The notes below the pieces were generated by a model. The model did not search any database. It saw only the letters and a program-made list of their open reading frames with translations, and had not been told where the DNA came from. Positions 7,149-14,367 of a stretch of DNA of 15,236 bases are shown piece after piece. Position 1 is the first letter of the stretch, and every line of letters begins with the position of its first letter. Source of the DNA: Candidatus Aminicenantota bacterium (GTDB taxonomy: Bacteria; Acidobacteriota; Aminicenantia; UBA2199); contig JAOZTV010000013.1 in the NCBI GenBank assembly GCA_029939015.1, positions 1 to 15,236 on the forward strand, in the 5' to 3' direction. The translations under genes were made by a program, and so were the position numbers.

Positions 7149-8674
7149 TTCTTTCCCTCCTGTTCTACATTAGCATCTTTTATGGGTATAGCTGGATAAA
7201 TGCGTTCTAAGTCAACTTCTGGATTATGTGCTTCTTTTTTCCATAATCCATCCTGTTTGAAAAAATCAAAAAGTCGCCAACCCATTAGCATAGCCAATAA
7301 AATCAAAACTGCTCCTAAACCAAAATCCATCAAAATCATAGTGATAGAAATCACAGGTTTAGCAGAATACTCTGGTATAAAAAGACTCTTCATTGAATAG
7401 ATTGTAGCTGATGCAAATGCAATATCAGAACCAATAATTAAGACCCATCCAAACCATTGGCGCTTCTTTCCTTTAATACCTGACAGATCTGCATAATACA
7501 TAATAATTATTGTTGCTATGATTGCTGCGAGGATATGCCAGTGTCCAGTTAAAGTAATTCGTTCTTCTCTTGCCGGCCAAATTCTGAAAATTTTATCTAA
7601 TTTAACAGCCATGAATATACCAATACCGGAGACTGTAAAATTCATAAATACCATCTGCCACCCTGAACCGAATTTTAGTGGATCGTGTAATAAAGCTTTA
7701 AATTTTTGCAAGAAACTTGGGTTTTTAAGATCTAATTCGGTAATACGGTCATAAATTAACTTTTTCCATGAGAATATAACATACAATAATGCTGACATCA
7801 TAACACCTACTGAACCTACATAGATAATATAGTGTGCCCATTCAACCCAGACAATTCCTAATGCACCCATAGTAAGAATAACTGAACCAAAGATCATTAA
7901 AGACATTGCCCATTTATGAAGTAGGCCTTTGAAATCCATCCATCTACCGACAATCAGTGTCAATGCTACAGCAACTAAAGAGAGCATTATGTGTAAATGA
8001 CCAATAACAGCATGTTCTAAAACAGTTTTATGAGGATTACGAATTAGATTTTCTGCCAGAAAAGTTTCCTGTCCATTACCCCAATATGAACCTGTTACAG
8101 CACCCCATATAGAAGATACCAATGTCATCACTGTCATGGTAAAAAAAGCAGTACGTTCAAGGTCTAAACCGGACTTTGTGTGAGCATAATCACTGTCTTT
8201 TGCTAGACGATATTCTTTTTTCCATGGCCATAGGGCAGTTGCTAATAATATACCAGCAAAAAACACTAATGTTTGACCAACTAAGAATATACCGTGAAAA
8301 AGATAAACATGTCCAAAATACCCAAAAAGCAATCCAAAGAATGTTGCCAAAATATATCCAATGGTAATTGTCGCATTTATATATACCTGCTGAAATTTTT
8401 TCATAGGAACAATTGATGTGATAAAATACACCTCTATGGCCAATATTGCCATTGCAATAGAGTGATAAAGCATAACAATACGTCCTTCACGCTGAAAATG
8501 TTCCATTTTCATACCTAATAATTTGACCGTCAGGTCTCTTACACCCCATTCAACCATTGGGCCGGAAAGCGTACCCCAAATAGCTGCAATCAAAGACACT
8601 ACAGCAATTGCCAACATTGTTAACCCTTTTGTTGAACGAAATACATATTCAAAACGATTTGTTGATAGTTCCAT
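7145..8674 (-). CDS. Divergent heme-copper oxidase / NO reductase subunit I-like protein, 12 TM
   Basis: The 509-residue product has 12 predicted membrane helices. It is built of three related four-helix modules, as in heme-copper oxidase subunit I. First helices of modules 1 and 2 share AIWGTLSG (31-38) and SIWGAVTG (188-195). Second helices carry the histidines: RIVMLYHSIAMAILA (His71), EHAVIGHLHIMLSL (His221, 226, 228) and ITLTGHWHILAAII (His378, 380). In the superfamily, helix II holds a low-spin heme ligand, helix VI a CuB/FeB ligand, and helix X the HxH pair for both hemes; all three have candidates here. The paired histidines of helix VII are absent: that helix (about 254-273) has no His, and the nearest is His281 in helix VIII (WVEWAHYIIYVG). 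No CuA, cytochrome c or N-terminal qNOR domain is fused. It is the first gene of the operon under promoter C, with AAGGAGG before the start. Superfamily membership is inferred from motif order; the substrate is unknown. Confidence 0.62.
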   Translation of the reverse strand: MELSTNRFEYVFRSTKGLTMLAIAVVSLIAAIWGTLSGPMVEWGVRDLTVKLLGMKMEHFQREGRIVMLYHSIAMAILAIEVYFITSIVPMKKFQQVYINATITIGYILATFFGLLFGYFGHVYLFHGIFLVGQTLVFFAGILLATALWPWKKEYRLAKDSDYAHTKSGLDLERTAFFTMTVMTLVSSIWGAVTGSYWGNGQETFLAENLIRNPHKTVLEHAVIGHLHIMLSLVAVALTLIVGRWMDFKGLLHKWAMSLMIFGSVILTMGALGIVWVEWAHYIIYVGSVGVMMSALLYVIFSWKKLIYDRITELDLKNPSFLQKFKALLHDPLKFGSGWQMVFMNFTVSGIGIFMAVKLDKIFRIWPAREERITLTGHWHILAAIIATIIIMYYADLSGIKGKKRQWFGWVLIIGSDIAFASATIYSMKSLFIPEYSAKPVISITMILMDFGLGAVLILLAMLMGWRLFDFFKQDGLWKKEAHNPEVDLERIYPAIPIKDANVEQEGKK

Positions 8675-8727
8675 TTATACCTCCTTAAATATTAATTTAA
8701 TCATCCTTTTGCAAATAATAATATAAG

Positions 8728-8783
8728 ATTTTACAACAACACTATTTCTTAATTGTTGCGTTTATGTAACAATTATGTAAACA
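8728..8783 (-). promoter_or_regulatory. Shared-type promoter C (upstream of the oxidoreductase operon)
   Basis: On the minus strand the order is TTTACAT (8781-8775), TGTTACAT (8771-8764), CAACAATTAAGAAA, then GAAAT (8748-8744), a 10-base gap and a TAAAAT box (8733-8728). The ACA-type units are spaced 11 bp apart throughout; the last is degenerate (AAATA). It is the most divergent of the four copies but keeps the same distance to the -10 box. The leader before the ATG at 8674 is about 47 bases. Confidence 0.7.
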
Positions 8784-8917
8784 GACAGATAATTGTTTTT
8801 TTTAATGTTTAAAACTTATAAAGTTATTGATGTAATATAAAACTTGGTATATTACAGATAAAAAACTTAAATTCTAATTTTTTATTAATTCTCTAACAAT
8901 AATATGCCACTTTCTTT
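8784..8917. other. Non-coding spacer with one inverted repeat
   Basis: Together with promoter C and the terminator, this spacer makes up a gene-free stretch of about 300 bp (8675-8976). The only structure seen is TGTAATATA (8831-8839) facing TATATTACA (8848-8856) across an 8-nt loop, a perfect 9-bp inverted repeat without a following T-run. It could be an operator or a weak hairpin. No ORF with a ribosome binding site, tRNA-like fold or other signal is seen. Confidence 0.5.
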
Positions 8918-8960
8918 TAATCTAAAAAATGACTTATATTACAAGTCATTTTTTAGATTA
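8918..8960. terminator. Bidirectional intrinsic terminator after 8977-9612
   Basis: A perfect 18-bp inverted repeat (8918-8935 TAATCTAAAAAATGACTT against 8943-8960) surrounds a 7-nt loop. The inner GACTT/AAGTC stem is followed by a six-base T-run on both strands, with the matching A-run on the other arm, the usual design of a two-way terminator. It lies 17 bases after the stop codon of the 8977-9612 gene and separates it from the oxidoreductase operon. Confidence 0.85.
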
Positions 8961-8976
8961 TTGAACAAAGTGTTAA

Positions 8977-9612
8977 CTATTTGTTTTTACCTTTCATAAA
9001 TCCTAAAGCAAAAAACAGGGTCATAAAGAAAAGTAATGGTGCTAAAATCATTATTACAAATTCCTGTGAGAAAAACAATAATTGTTTTCCAGCTTTTAAG
9101 AAAGCTAAAGCGATTCCTCCAAGCCCTATAAGAGTACCACCTATTGTTACCATTCCAAAACCTTTTTGAACTTTTTTGCCTTTACAAACAAGAATTGGGA
9201 TAAAGAAGATTGTTAAACCGGCTATTGCATGAAATACAGGGTAAACAATTTTTCCTAAGCTAACCATATTTCCATATCTCGTAACAGTAATTAATACTAA
9301 ACCAATAACCATTAGTATAAGGTACATTTTTTCATACTTGGGGTAAAAACGAGAAATTAATCCTGTTGCTAATGAAAAAGGAATTAACCCGCCTACAACC
9401 GCAACAAAATTATTTGCTAATGCTCCCCAACCAAAAATGATTAATAATAATCCAGCAACTAATAATACTAAAAATCCTACAGAATAATAAATATTCCATA
9501 TACCTGATGTTTCTTCTTTTTTCTGCCAAGTCAAAAATTGATATATCATGAAAATGGCAAGCAGACCAGTTAATAAAAGAACCAGTCCATCAAAATTGAG
9601 CATTAAATCCAT
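8977..9612 (-). CDS. Six-helix membrane protein, paralogue of 4756-5358
   Basis: The 211-residue product has about six membrane segments and is clearly related to the operon protein at 4756-5358. Conserved matches include Tyr42-Tyr43, Phe60-Gly61, Pro78, Arg112, His128 in FHAIAGLTIFFIP (127-139) and FLKAGK (171-176). The N-terminal 36 residues differ: here an extra helix (8-27) is followed by a charged WQKKEETSG loop. I recognise no named family. The start is supported by GGAGG about 8 bases upstream. Unlike its paralogue it is a single-gene unit closed by a strong terminator, with its promoter somewhere in 9613-9857. Because a paralogue sits inside the respiratory operon, a role linked to the same membrane system is likely, but this is inference. 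Confidence 0.82.
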   Translation of the reverse strand: MDLMLNFDGLVLLLTGLLAIFMIYQFLTWQKKEETSGIWNIYYSVGFLVLLVAGLLLIIFGWGALANNFVAVVGGLIPFSLATGLISRFYPKYEKMYLILMVIGLVLITVTRYGNMVSLGKIVYPVFHAIAGLTIFFIPILVCKGKKVQKGFGMVTIGGTLIGLGGIALAFLKAGKQLLFFSQEFVIMILAPLLFFMTLFFALGFMKGKNK

Positions 9613-9857
9613 GTTACTTCCTCCTTTTAAATTTTAAATTTTTTATTTTTTTTTGACATAAACAAAAATAAACTTATGTCTTAATGAAAACCTTAATTTT
9701 TGTTGAAAATCTATGGTGAAATTGATGATAAGATTTTTGATTTGTATAAAACCTGAATTTGTCAATATCATACTGCAATGTAGCATACTGAAAACAAAAA
9801 ATCAACACATTTATGGTTTTATTATTATTTTTTTAATAATACCTAAATTATGTATTA
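9613..9857. other. Divergent intergenic region (minus-gene side)
   Basis: This is very AT-rich spacer between the start of 8977-9612 and promoter D. It holds the inverted repeat at 9655-9680 (listed separately), a 15-bp-spaced direct repeat of CATACTG (9769-9775 and 9784-9790), and a weak TTATTATT/AATAATA fold around 9819-9841. No promoter for 8977-9612 matching the shared type is visible, and no convincing -35/-10 pair was found on the minus strand. No small ORF with a ribosome binding site is evident. Confidence 0.45.
9655..9680. repeat. Inverted repeat upstream of 8977-9612 (possible operator)
   Basis: GACATAA (9655-9661) and TTATGTC (9674-9680) form a perfect 7-bp dyad with a 12-nt AT-rich spacer, about 43 bases upstream of the start codon at 9612. 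No T-run follows it in the direction of that gene, so it is not a terminator. An operator for a dimeric regulator is possible. Confidence 0.4.
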
Positions 9858-9910
9858 GTTACAAACTGTTACATAGTGAAAACAATTATGAAACATTACG
9901 CTTGTATAAT
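9858..9910 (+). promoter_or_regulatory. Shared-type promoter D (upstream of 9997-10575)
   Basis: On the plus strand GTTACA (9858-9863), TGTTACAT (9867-9874), AAAACAAT (9879-9886) and TGAAACAT (9889-9896) are followed by TATAAT (9905-9910), with exactly 10 bases between GAAAC and the -10 box. ACA units fall at 9861, 9871, 9882 and 9893. The core AAAACAATTATGAAAC is identical to promoters A and B although it points in the opposite direction on the chromosome. The leader to the ATG at 9997 is about 80 bases. Confidence 0.8.
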
Positions 9911-9996
9911 TTTTTATAAAAAAACCTTAAATTTAAAATTTATAGTTTAACAAGTTTAAGTTTTTAACTTTATTATTATGTACATTAGGAGGTATT

Positions 9997-10575
9997 ATGG
10001 AAAATAAAAAAAAGAGTGCAAGTATGGTACTTGCAGGTTTAAAATTCAGTCCATCAGAAATTGGTGAAGTTGCTGAAAATGAAAAGAATACTATTCCAGC
10101 AATATTACTGATATCTTTTTCAGTATTATTAGGTGTGGTAATTGCTTTTTTCAAAGGTAATGGTGGTTCTTCGGGTCTTGGAAGAATGGGAATTACTGGG
10201 TCAAATGCGGCGATTGCACAAATGGGAAGTTTATTGATTGGTACATTTTTAAGTGCATTTGTCATGTTATATGTAATACGTATTTTTAAAGTTAGACCAT
10301 CCTTTTCAGGAATACTAAGAGTGTATGGTTCAGCAATAATATGGACTATTCTCAAATCCATTATAGTTTTAATTATCCCACTTTTTCTCCCACCAAAATT
10401 TGCAATGATAGGAGTTGTATTCTGGTTTACATTTAATTTTTCTGTTCTATTTGGTTTGGTAGGATACACTAAAATAAAAATTTGGCAATCGTTTCTTAGC
10501 ATAGTTATTACTTTTGCAATAATTTTTGGATTAATGGTTCCTTACGGTATGCTTATTAAAGCCCTTTTTGCATAA
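9997..10575 (+). CDS. Yip1-domain-like membrane protein
   Basis: The 192-residue product has a polar N-terminal stretch containing FSPSEIGEVAENEK (22-35), then five membrane helices (about 34-52, 72-95, 106-130, 134-156, 165-187) with a Gly/Ser-rich loop (53-68). The 'FSP..IGE..ENEK' opening before the helices and the five-helix layout resemble the bacterial YIP1/DUF1282 group, whose function is not established. The start has AGGAGG 7 bases upstream. It is the first gene after promoter D and lies 39 bases ahead of the symporter gene, so the two are probably co-transcribed. The family call is moderate; it is sure to be an integral membrane protein. Confidence 0.6.
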   Translation: MENKKKSASMVLAGLKFSPSEIGEVAENEKNTIPAILLISFSVLLGVVIAFFKGNGGSSGLGRMGITGSNAAIAQMGSLLIGTFLSAFVMLYVIRIFKVRPSFSGILRVYGSAIIWTILKSIIVLIIPLFLPPKFAMIGVVFWFTFNFSVLFGLVGYTKIKIWQSFLSIVITFAIIFGLMVPYGMLIKALFA

Positions 10576-10614
10576 GTAAATGAATTCTAATAAAAACAAA
10601 ATGAGAATTTAATT

Positions 10615-11943
10615 ATGTTAAGAGCAAAATGGGGAACAAAATTAGGATTTATTCTGGCAGCATCTGGTTCTGCTGTTGGCCTAGGTAATATCTGGAAATT
10701 TCCATATATTACAGGTGTATATGGTGGTGGAGCATTTGTTTTAGTTTATCTTGCCTGCATACTTATTGTTGGTATTCCAATAATGATATCAGAATTGATG
10801 ATTGGACATAGGGGTCAAAAAAATGCAATTAGTAGTTTTAAAGAATTACATAAAGATAGTAAACTCTGGGGATATGCCGGTTTTGTAGGTGTTGCCGCGG
10901 CGTTTTTAATACTTTCTTTTTATAGTGTTGTTGCTGGCTGGTCAATGGCTTATGTATTAAAAGCAATTGCTGGATTTAAAGGCTCACAACAGGAAATTGC
11001 AGCACAATTTACAAGTCTGAAAGAAAGTCCGTCTCTGTCAATAATGTGGCATACAATATTTATGGGATTAACAATAGCAATAGTTATTAAAGGGATCAAG
11101 CAGGGAATTGAAAAATGGTCTAAGATATTAATGCCGGGTTTAGTAATAATCTTGCTTGGACTTTCGATTTATGGGGTGTTTTTTACTTCAGGTGGAGTTA
11201 AGGCGATTGAGTTTCTTTTCAAACCTGACTTTTCAAAACTGACATCTGAAGGTGTATTATCGGCTCTTGGGCATGCATTCTTTACCCTTTCACTTGGAAT
11301 GGGTGCTATGATAACATACGGGAGTTATCTTAAAAAAGATGCAGATATTCCAAAGGCTGCAATAATTGTTTCAATTCTTGACACCGTTATTGCTCTTTTT
11401 GCTGGTCTTGCTATTTTTTCAATTGTTTTTGAATATGGTAGTGCAACAAGTTCCGGACCGGGGCTTATCTTTGAAACCCTGCCTAATCTTTTTAAAGAAA
11501 CTGGACAATTAGTCTCTGTACCTTTTTTCTTACTACTTACTTTTGCTGCCCTAAGTACAGCAATAAGTTTACTTGAAGTAGTGGTTGCCTATTTTATTGA
11601 TGAAAAAAAATGGTCAAGAACTAAAGCAACAGTTTTTGGTGGAGGAGCTATTTATTTAGTTGGACTTTTATCTGCTGTTGACAAGTGGAAATTACCATTT
11701 TTGGGCAAGGATCAATCTTTTTTCGATATTTTTGATTTTATTACTACTAACTATATGCTTCCTGTTGTAGGTTTATTAACCGCTATTTTTGTTGCATGGG
11801 TAATAAAAGAAAAGATTCGTAATGAAGAATTTAATGGTTTAAAAAAGATGAGTATTTTCTATATCCCATGGAAATTCACTATAAGATACCTAACACCAAT
11901 AGCAGTTATGATTATAATCCTGCACGGTTTTGGGATTATTTAG
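10615..11943 (+). CDS. Sodium-dependent transporter, neurotransmitter:sodium symporter family
   Basis: The 442-residue protein is a LeuT/MhsT-type Na+-coupled amino-acid symporter of the inner membrane. The TM1 signature SGSAVGLGNIWKFPY (17-31) includes the unwound Na+/substrate-binding segment with Asn25. GGGAFVLVYL follows in TM2. TM6 is GHAFFTLSLGMGAMITYGSYL (219-239), close to the LeuT substrate and Na+ site. TM8 is LSTAISLLEVVVAYFID (313-329). The loop SSGPGLIFETLP (279-290) is also typical. The length suits the 11-helix MhsT-like bacterial branch rather than the 12-helix LeuT branch. The substrate (probably a neutral amino acid) cannot be told from sequence alone. The ribosome binding site (GAGAA) is weak. 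It is likely in one transcript with 9997-10575 from promoter D. Confidence 0.95.
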   Translation: MLRAKWGTKLGFILAASGSAVGLGNIWKFPYITGVYGGGAFVLVYLACILIVGIPIMISELMIGHRGQKNAISSFKELHKDSKLWGYAGFVGVAAAFLILSFYSVVAGWSMAYVLKAIAGFKGSQQEIAAQFTSLKESPSLSIMWHTIFMGLTIAIVIKGIKQGIEKWSKILMPGLVIILLGLSIYGVFFTSGGVKAIEFLFKPDFSKLTSEGVLSALGHAFFTLSLGMGAMITYGSYLKKDADIPKAAIIVSILDTVIALFAGLAIFSIVFEYGSATSSGPGLIFETLPNLFKETGQLVSVPFFLLLTFAALSTAISLLEVVVAYFIDEKKWSRTKATVFGGGAIYLVGLLSAVDKWKLPFLGKDQSFFDIFDFITTNYMLPVVGLLTAIFVAWVIKEKIRNEEFNGLKKMSIFYIPWKFTIRYLTPIAVMIIILHGFGII

Positions 11944-12069
11944 ATTTAATGTACATAATTAGAATTTATAAGACTATAAAAACGATAAGAAGTATAAATA
12001 TTTACAACATTATAAGCTTAAACGGAGTGATATTGTTCAGTTTAGGCATAAATTAAAAGGAGGAAAATA

Positions 12070-14289
12070 ATGTTATTTAAAAGATTATTTTTAGTATTAC
12101 TAATGTTAAGCACTTTTGTATATGGTAATTCACAATTTGAAGCACTTAAAACGAAAGAAAAAATTAAAGTTGATGGCCAATTAAATGAAGCTGTCTGGGC
12201 AACAGCCCCAAATTATTCAACATTCAACACCTATTATCCAGGTTTTGATAAGGTATTAGACAAGAAAACAATTGTTTATCTTGCGTATGGGAAAAAACAT
12301 CTATATTTTGCTTTCAAATGTTATGAGCCAGGTAAAGTTGAAGCCAAACTAAGAGCCAGAGATACAATTTTTAAATCAGAAGATTATGTTGGTGTTCTTC
12401 TGGACACTTATAATGACAAGCAAAATGCTTATGGATTCTTAGTTAATCCACGTGGTGTTCAAGGTGATTTAATGGTTTTAAAAAATTCAAGTGTTGTTCC
12501 TGATGAGACAAAAGGTTTTATTCAACAGTCAGATGCATCACAGGATTTTGTATGGAAATCTGCAGGAAAATTAACTGATTATGGATATTCTGTAGAAATA
12601 GCTATTCCATATGAAACAATTCGTTATGTACCAGGTAAAAAAGTAGAAATGGGAGTTGCTTTTATCAGGCAGTTAATTGGCAGTACACAAAAAGCTTCAT
12701 CACCTAAGTTAGACCCTGAACAAGGTGCTTTACTCACTCAGTTTGGTAAAGTCACCTATAAGGGATTAACTTATAATCGTACTTATGAAATACTACCATC
12801 GCTTGTTTACCAGAACGCTAATGAAAGAGATGGTTATCAGGGGGATTTTGAAAATATAGCCTCAAAAATTGATTTTGGTGTGACAGGAAAAGCTGTACTT
12901 TCACCAACTTTGACATTAGATGCAACTTACAATCCTGATTTTAGTCAGGTTGAAGCTGATGCAAGTTTGATTGATATCAATCTCCGAACTGCAAATTTTT
13001 ATTCTGAAAAAAGACAATTTTTTATGGAAGGAAGCGAAAAGTTTGAGATTGCAGGTGAAGGTGAGTTAAGTGGTATTCAGAAAGTTGTACACACAAGAGC
13101 AATAATTGATCCTATTGGTGGAGTTAAATTAACTGGTAAACTTGGGGGAAAAGGTACTTTTATTGGTCTTTTTACTGCAGATGAAGCACCTAAAAATTTG
13201 GTAGATAACCCATATGATGTAAATGCCTATAATGGAATAATCAGATACAAAAGAATGCTGTCTAAAGGTAGTTATATTGGTGGTTTATATTCATCAAGAT
13301 TTTTCAATGAAGGGTATAACCAAATCGTTGGTATCGACACAAAATATAATTTAAGTAGAAGATCATCATTTAATGGAAATATCCTGTATTCTTTTGACAA
13401 AGATATGGAAGGTGGAGAAACTAATTCTGCATATAATATTGATGCAAATTATAAGTATGCAACAAGAAGTTATAATTTTGAAGTAGGCGTTCATGATATA
13501 GCGAAAAACTTTAGTTTACAAAATGGCCATTTGAACAGAGATGGCGTTACTTCACTTAGCATGACAGCAGGAAAAAGATATGTAATAAAAAATAAATTTT
13601 TAAAAATGATTCAGCCTGGTTTTGCTAAAACTTATTATCAATATGATAAGTATGATGAACAGGGTGAATATCATTTCCGTCCTAATATAAATCTTTTTAT
13701 GATAAAGAACTCATTTGTACAGATTTTCGCTCTTTTTGGCAATGAATCTTATCTTGGAAAATTATATAGAAATGATGGCTTTGGATGGTTTTTTATGAGT
13801 CAGCCTACAAAAGTTATTCGTTTTATGATGTCATTTGAATCTGTAAAGAAACCATACTACGTAATGAGTTCCAGAGAGTCTTCTTATCAGGGTGACCATA
13901 TAGGCATTTTTGCAGAAGTTCAATTAAATTTTAGTTCTTCTTTTTATTCTGCTTTTAGAATTATTAGAGCTGATTTTAAAAAAGAAAGTGATGGTTCACA
14001 GGTTTATGATATGAATATTTATAGAAACAGAACAACATATCAACTAAATAAATATCTTTTTATCAGAGCGACCGTTGAATATAATACAATGGTTAAATAC
14101 TTAACAACTGATTTTCTTGCAAGTTTTACTTATATTCCTGGCACAGTTATTTATGCAGGTTATGGTTCAACATATAATAAGGAAATCTCATTTGATTATA
14201 GAACAAGAAGTATGGTCTTTGGTGAAGACCTGATTCAAATGAAACGAAGTTTCTTCTTTAAGGTCTCATATAACTATAGATTTAAATAA
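12070..14289 (+). CDS. DUF5916 outer-membrane protein with N-terminal CBM9-like domain
   Basis: The 739-residue product begins with a signal peptide (about residues 1-20, MLFKRLFLVLLMLSTFVYGN). A CBM9-like beta-sandwich follows (about 30-215), recognisable by IKVDGQLNEAVWATAP (32-47) and by YGFLVNPRGVQGD. The rest is a DUF5916 region rich in alternating aromatic beta-strands, with the family's hallmark NPDFSQVEAD (288-297) and the EKRQFFMEG block (from 313). It ends in FFKVSYNYRFK, consistent with an outer-membrane beta-barrel C-terminus. Proteins of this type are common in Bacteroidota and relatives; their function is not settled, although a CBM9 fold suggests sugar or ligand binding at the cell surface. 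The start has AAGGAGG 7 bases upstream. It lies 126 bases after the symporter gene with no terminator between, so read-through is possible, and it is closed by a clear terminator at 14316-14349. Confidence 0.9.
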   Translation: MLFKRLFLVLLMLSTFVYGNSQFEALKTKEKIKVDGQLNEAVWATAPNYSTFNTYYPGFDKVLDKKTIVYLAYGKKHLYFAFKCYEPGKVEAKLRARDTIFKSEDYVGVLLDTYNDKQNAYGFLVNPRGVQGDLMVLKNSSVVPDETKGFIQQSDASQDFVWKSAGKLTDYGYSVEIAIPYETIRYVPGKKVEMGVAFIRQLIGSTQKASSPKLDPEQGALLTQFGKVTYKGLTYNRTYEILPSLVYQNANERDGYQGDFENIASKIDFGVTGKAVLSPTLTLDATYNPDFSQVEADASLIDINLRTANFYSEKRQFFMEGSEKFEIAGEGELSGIQKVVHTRAIIDPIGGVKLTGKLGGKGTFIGLFTADEAPKNLVDNPYDVNAYNGIIRYKRMLSKGSYIGGLYSSRFFNEGYNQIVGIDTKYNLSRRSSFNGNILYSFDKDMEGGETNSAYNIDANYKYATRSYNFEVGVHDIAKNFSLQNGHLNRDGVTSLSMTAGKRYVIKNKFLKMIQPGFAKTYYQYDKYDEQGEYHFRPNINLFMIKNSFVQIFALFGNESYLGKLYRNDGFGWFFMSQPTKVIRFMMSFESVKKPYYVMSSRESSYQGDHIGIFAEVQLNFSSSFYSAFRIIRADFKKESDGSQVYDMNIYRNRTTYQLNKYLFIRATVEYNTMVKYLTTDFLASFTYIPGTVIYAGYGSTYNKEISFDYRTRSMVFGEDLIQMKRSFFFKVSYNYRFK

Positions 14290-14307
14290 TTTAAAAAAAG
14301 AAACACT

Positions 14308-14313
14308 TATAAT
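14308..14313 (+). promoter_or_regulatory. Candidate -10 box overlapping the terminator (for 14368-15225)
   Basis: A TATAAT lies in CTTATAATTTATGG just before the terminator stem. Transcription starting about 7 bases downstream would begin inside the left arm (near 14320) and so would not form the full hairpin. No good -35 box is seen, so this is a weak call. Confidence 0.3.
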
Positions 14314-14315
14314 TT

Positions 14316-14349
14316 ATGGCCTCTTATTAACTTAAGAGGTCATTTTTTT
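14316..14349 (+). terminator. Intrinsic terminator after the DUF5916 gene
   Basis: The stem pairs 14316-14326 (ATGGCCTCTTA) with 14333-14343 across a 6-nt loop, with one G-T wobble. It continues into seven consecutive T residues (14343-14349). It lies 27 bases after the DUF5916 stop codon and only 18 bases before the next start codon. Confidence 0.88.
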
Positions 14350-14367
14350 ATTTACGAAGGAGGCGTT

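Noticed and set aside
7145..8674. Assignment as a standard NorB/qNOR or NnrS.
   Set aside because: The paired helix VII histidines and the N-terminal cytochrome-like qNOR extension are absent, and NnrS motifs are not seen; only the broad subunit I-like call is supported.
9933..10502. Minus-strand ORF of 189 codons opposite the Yip1-like gene.
   Set aside because: It is the antisense shadow of 9997-10575, has no ribosome binding site or recognisable protein features, and its N-terminus reads as low-complexity.
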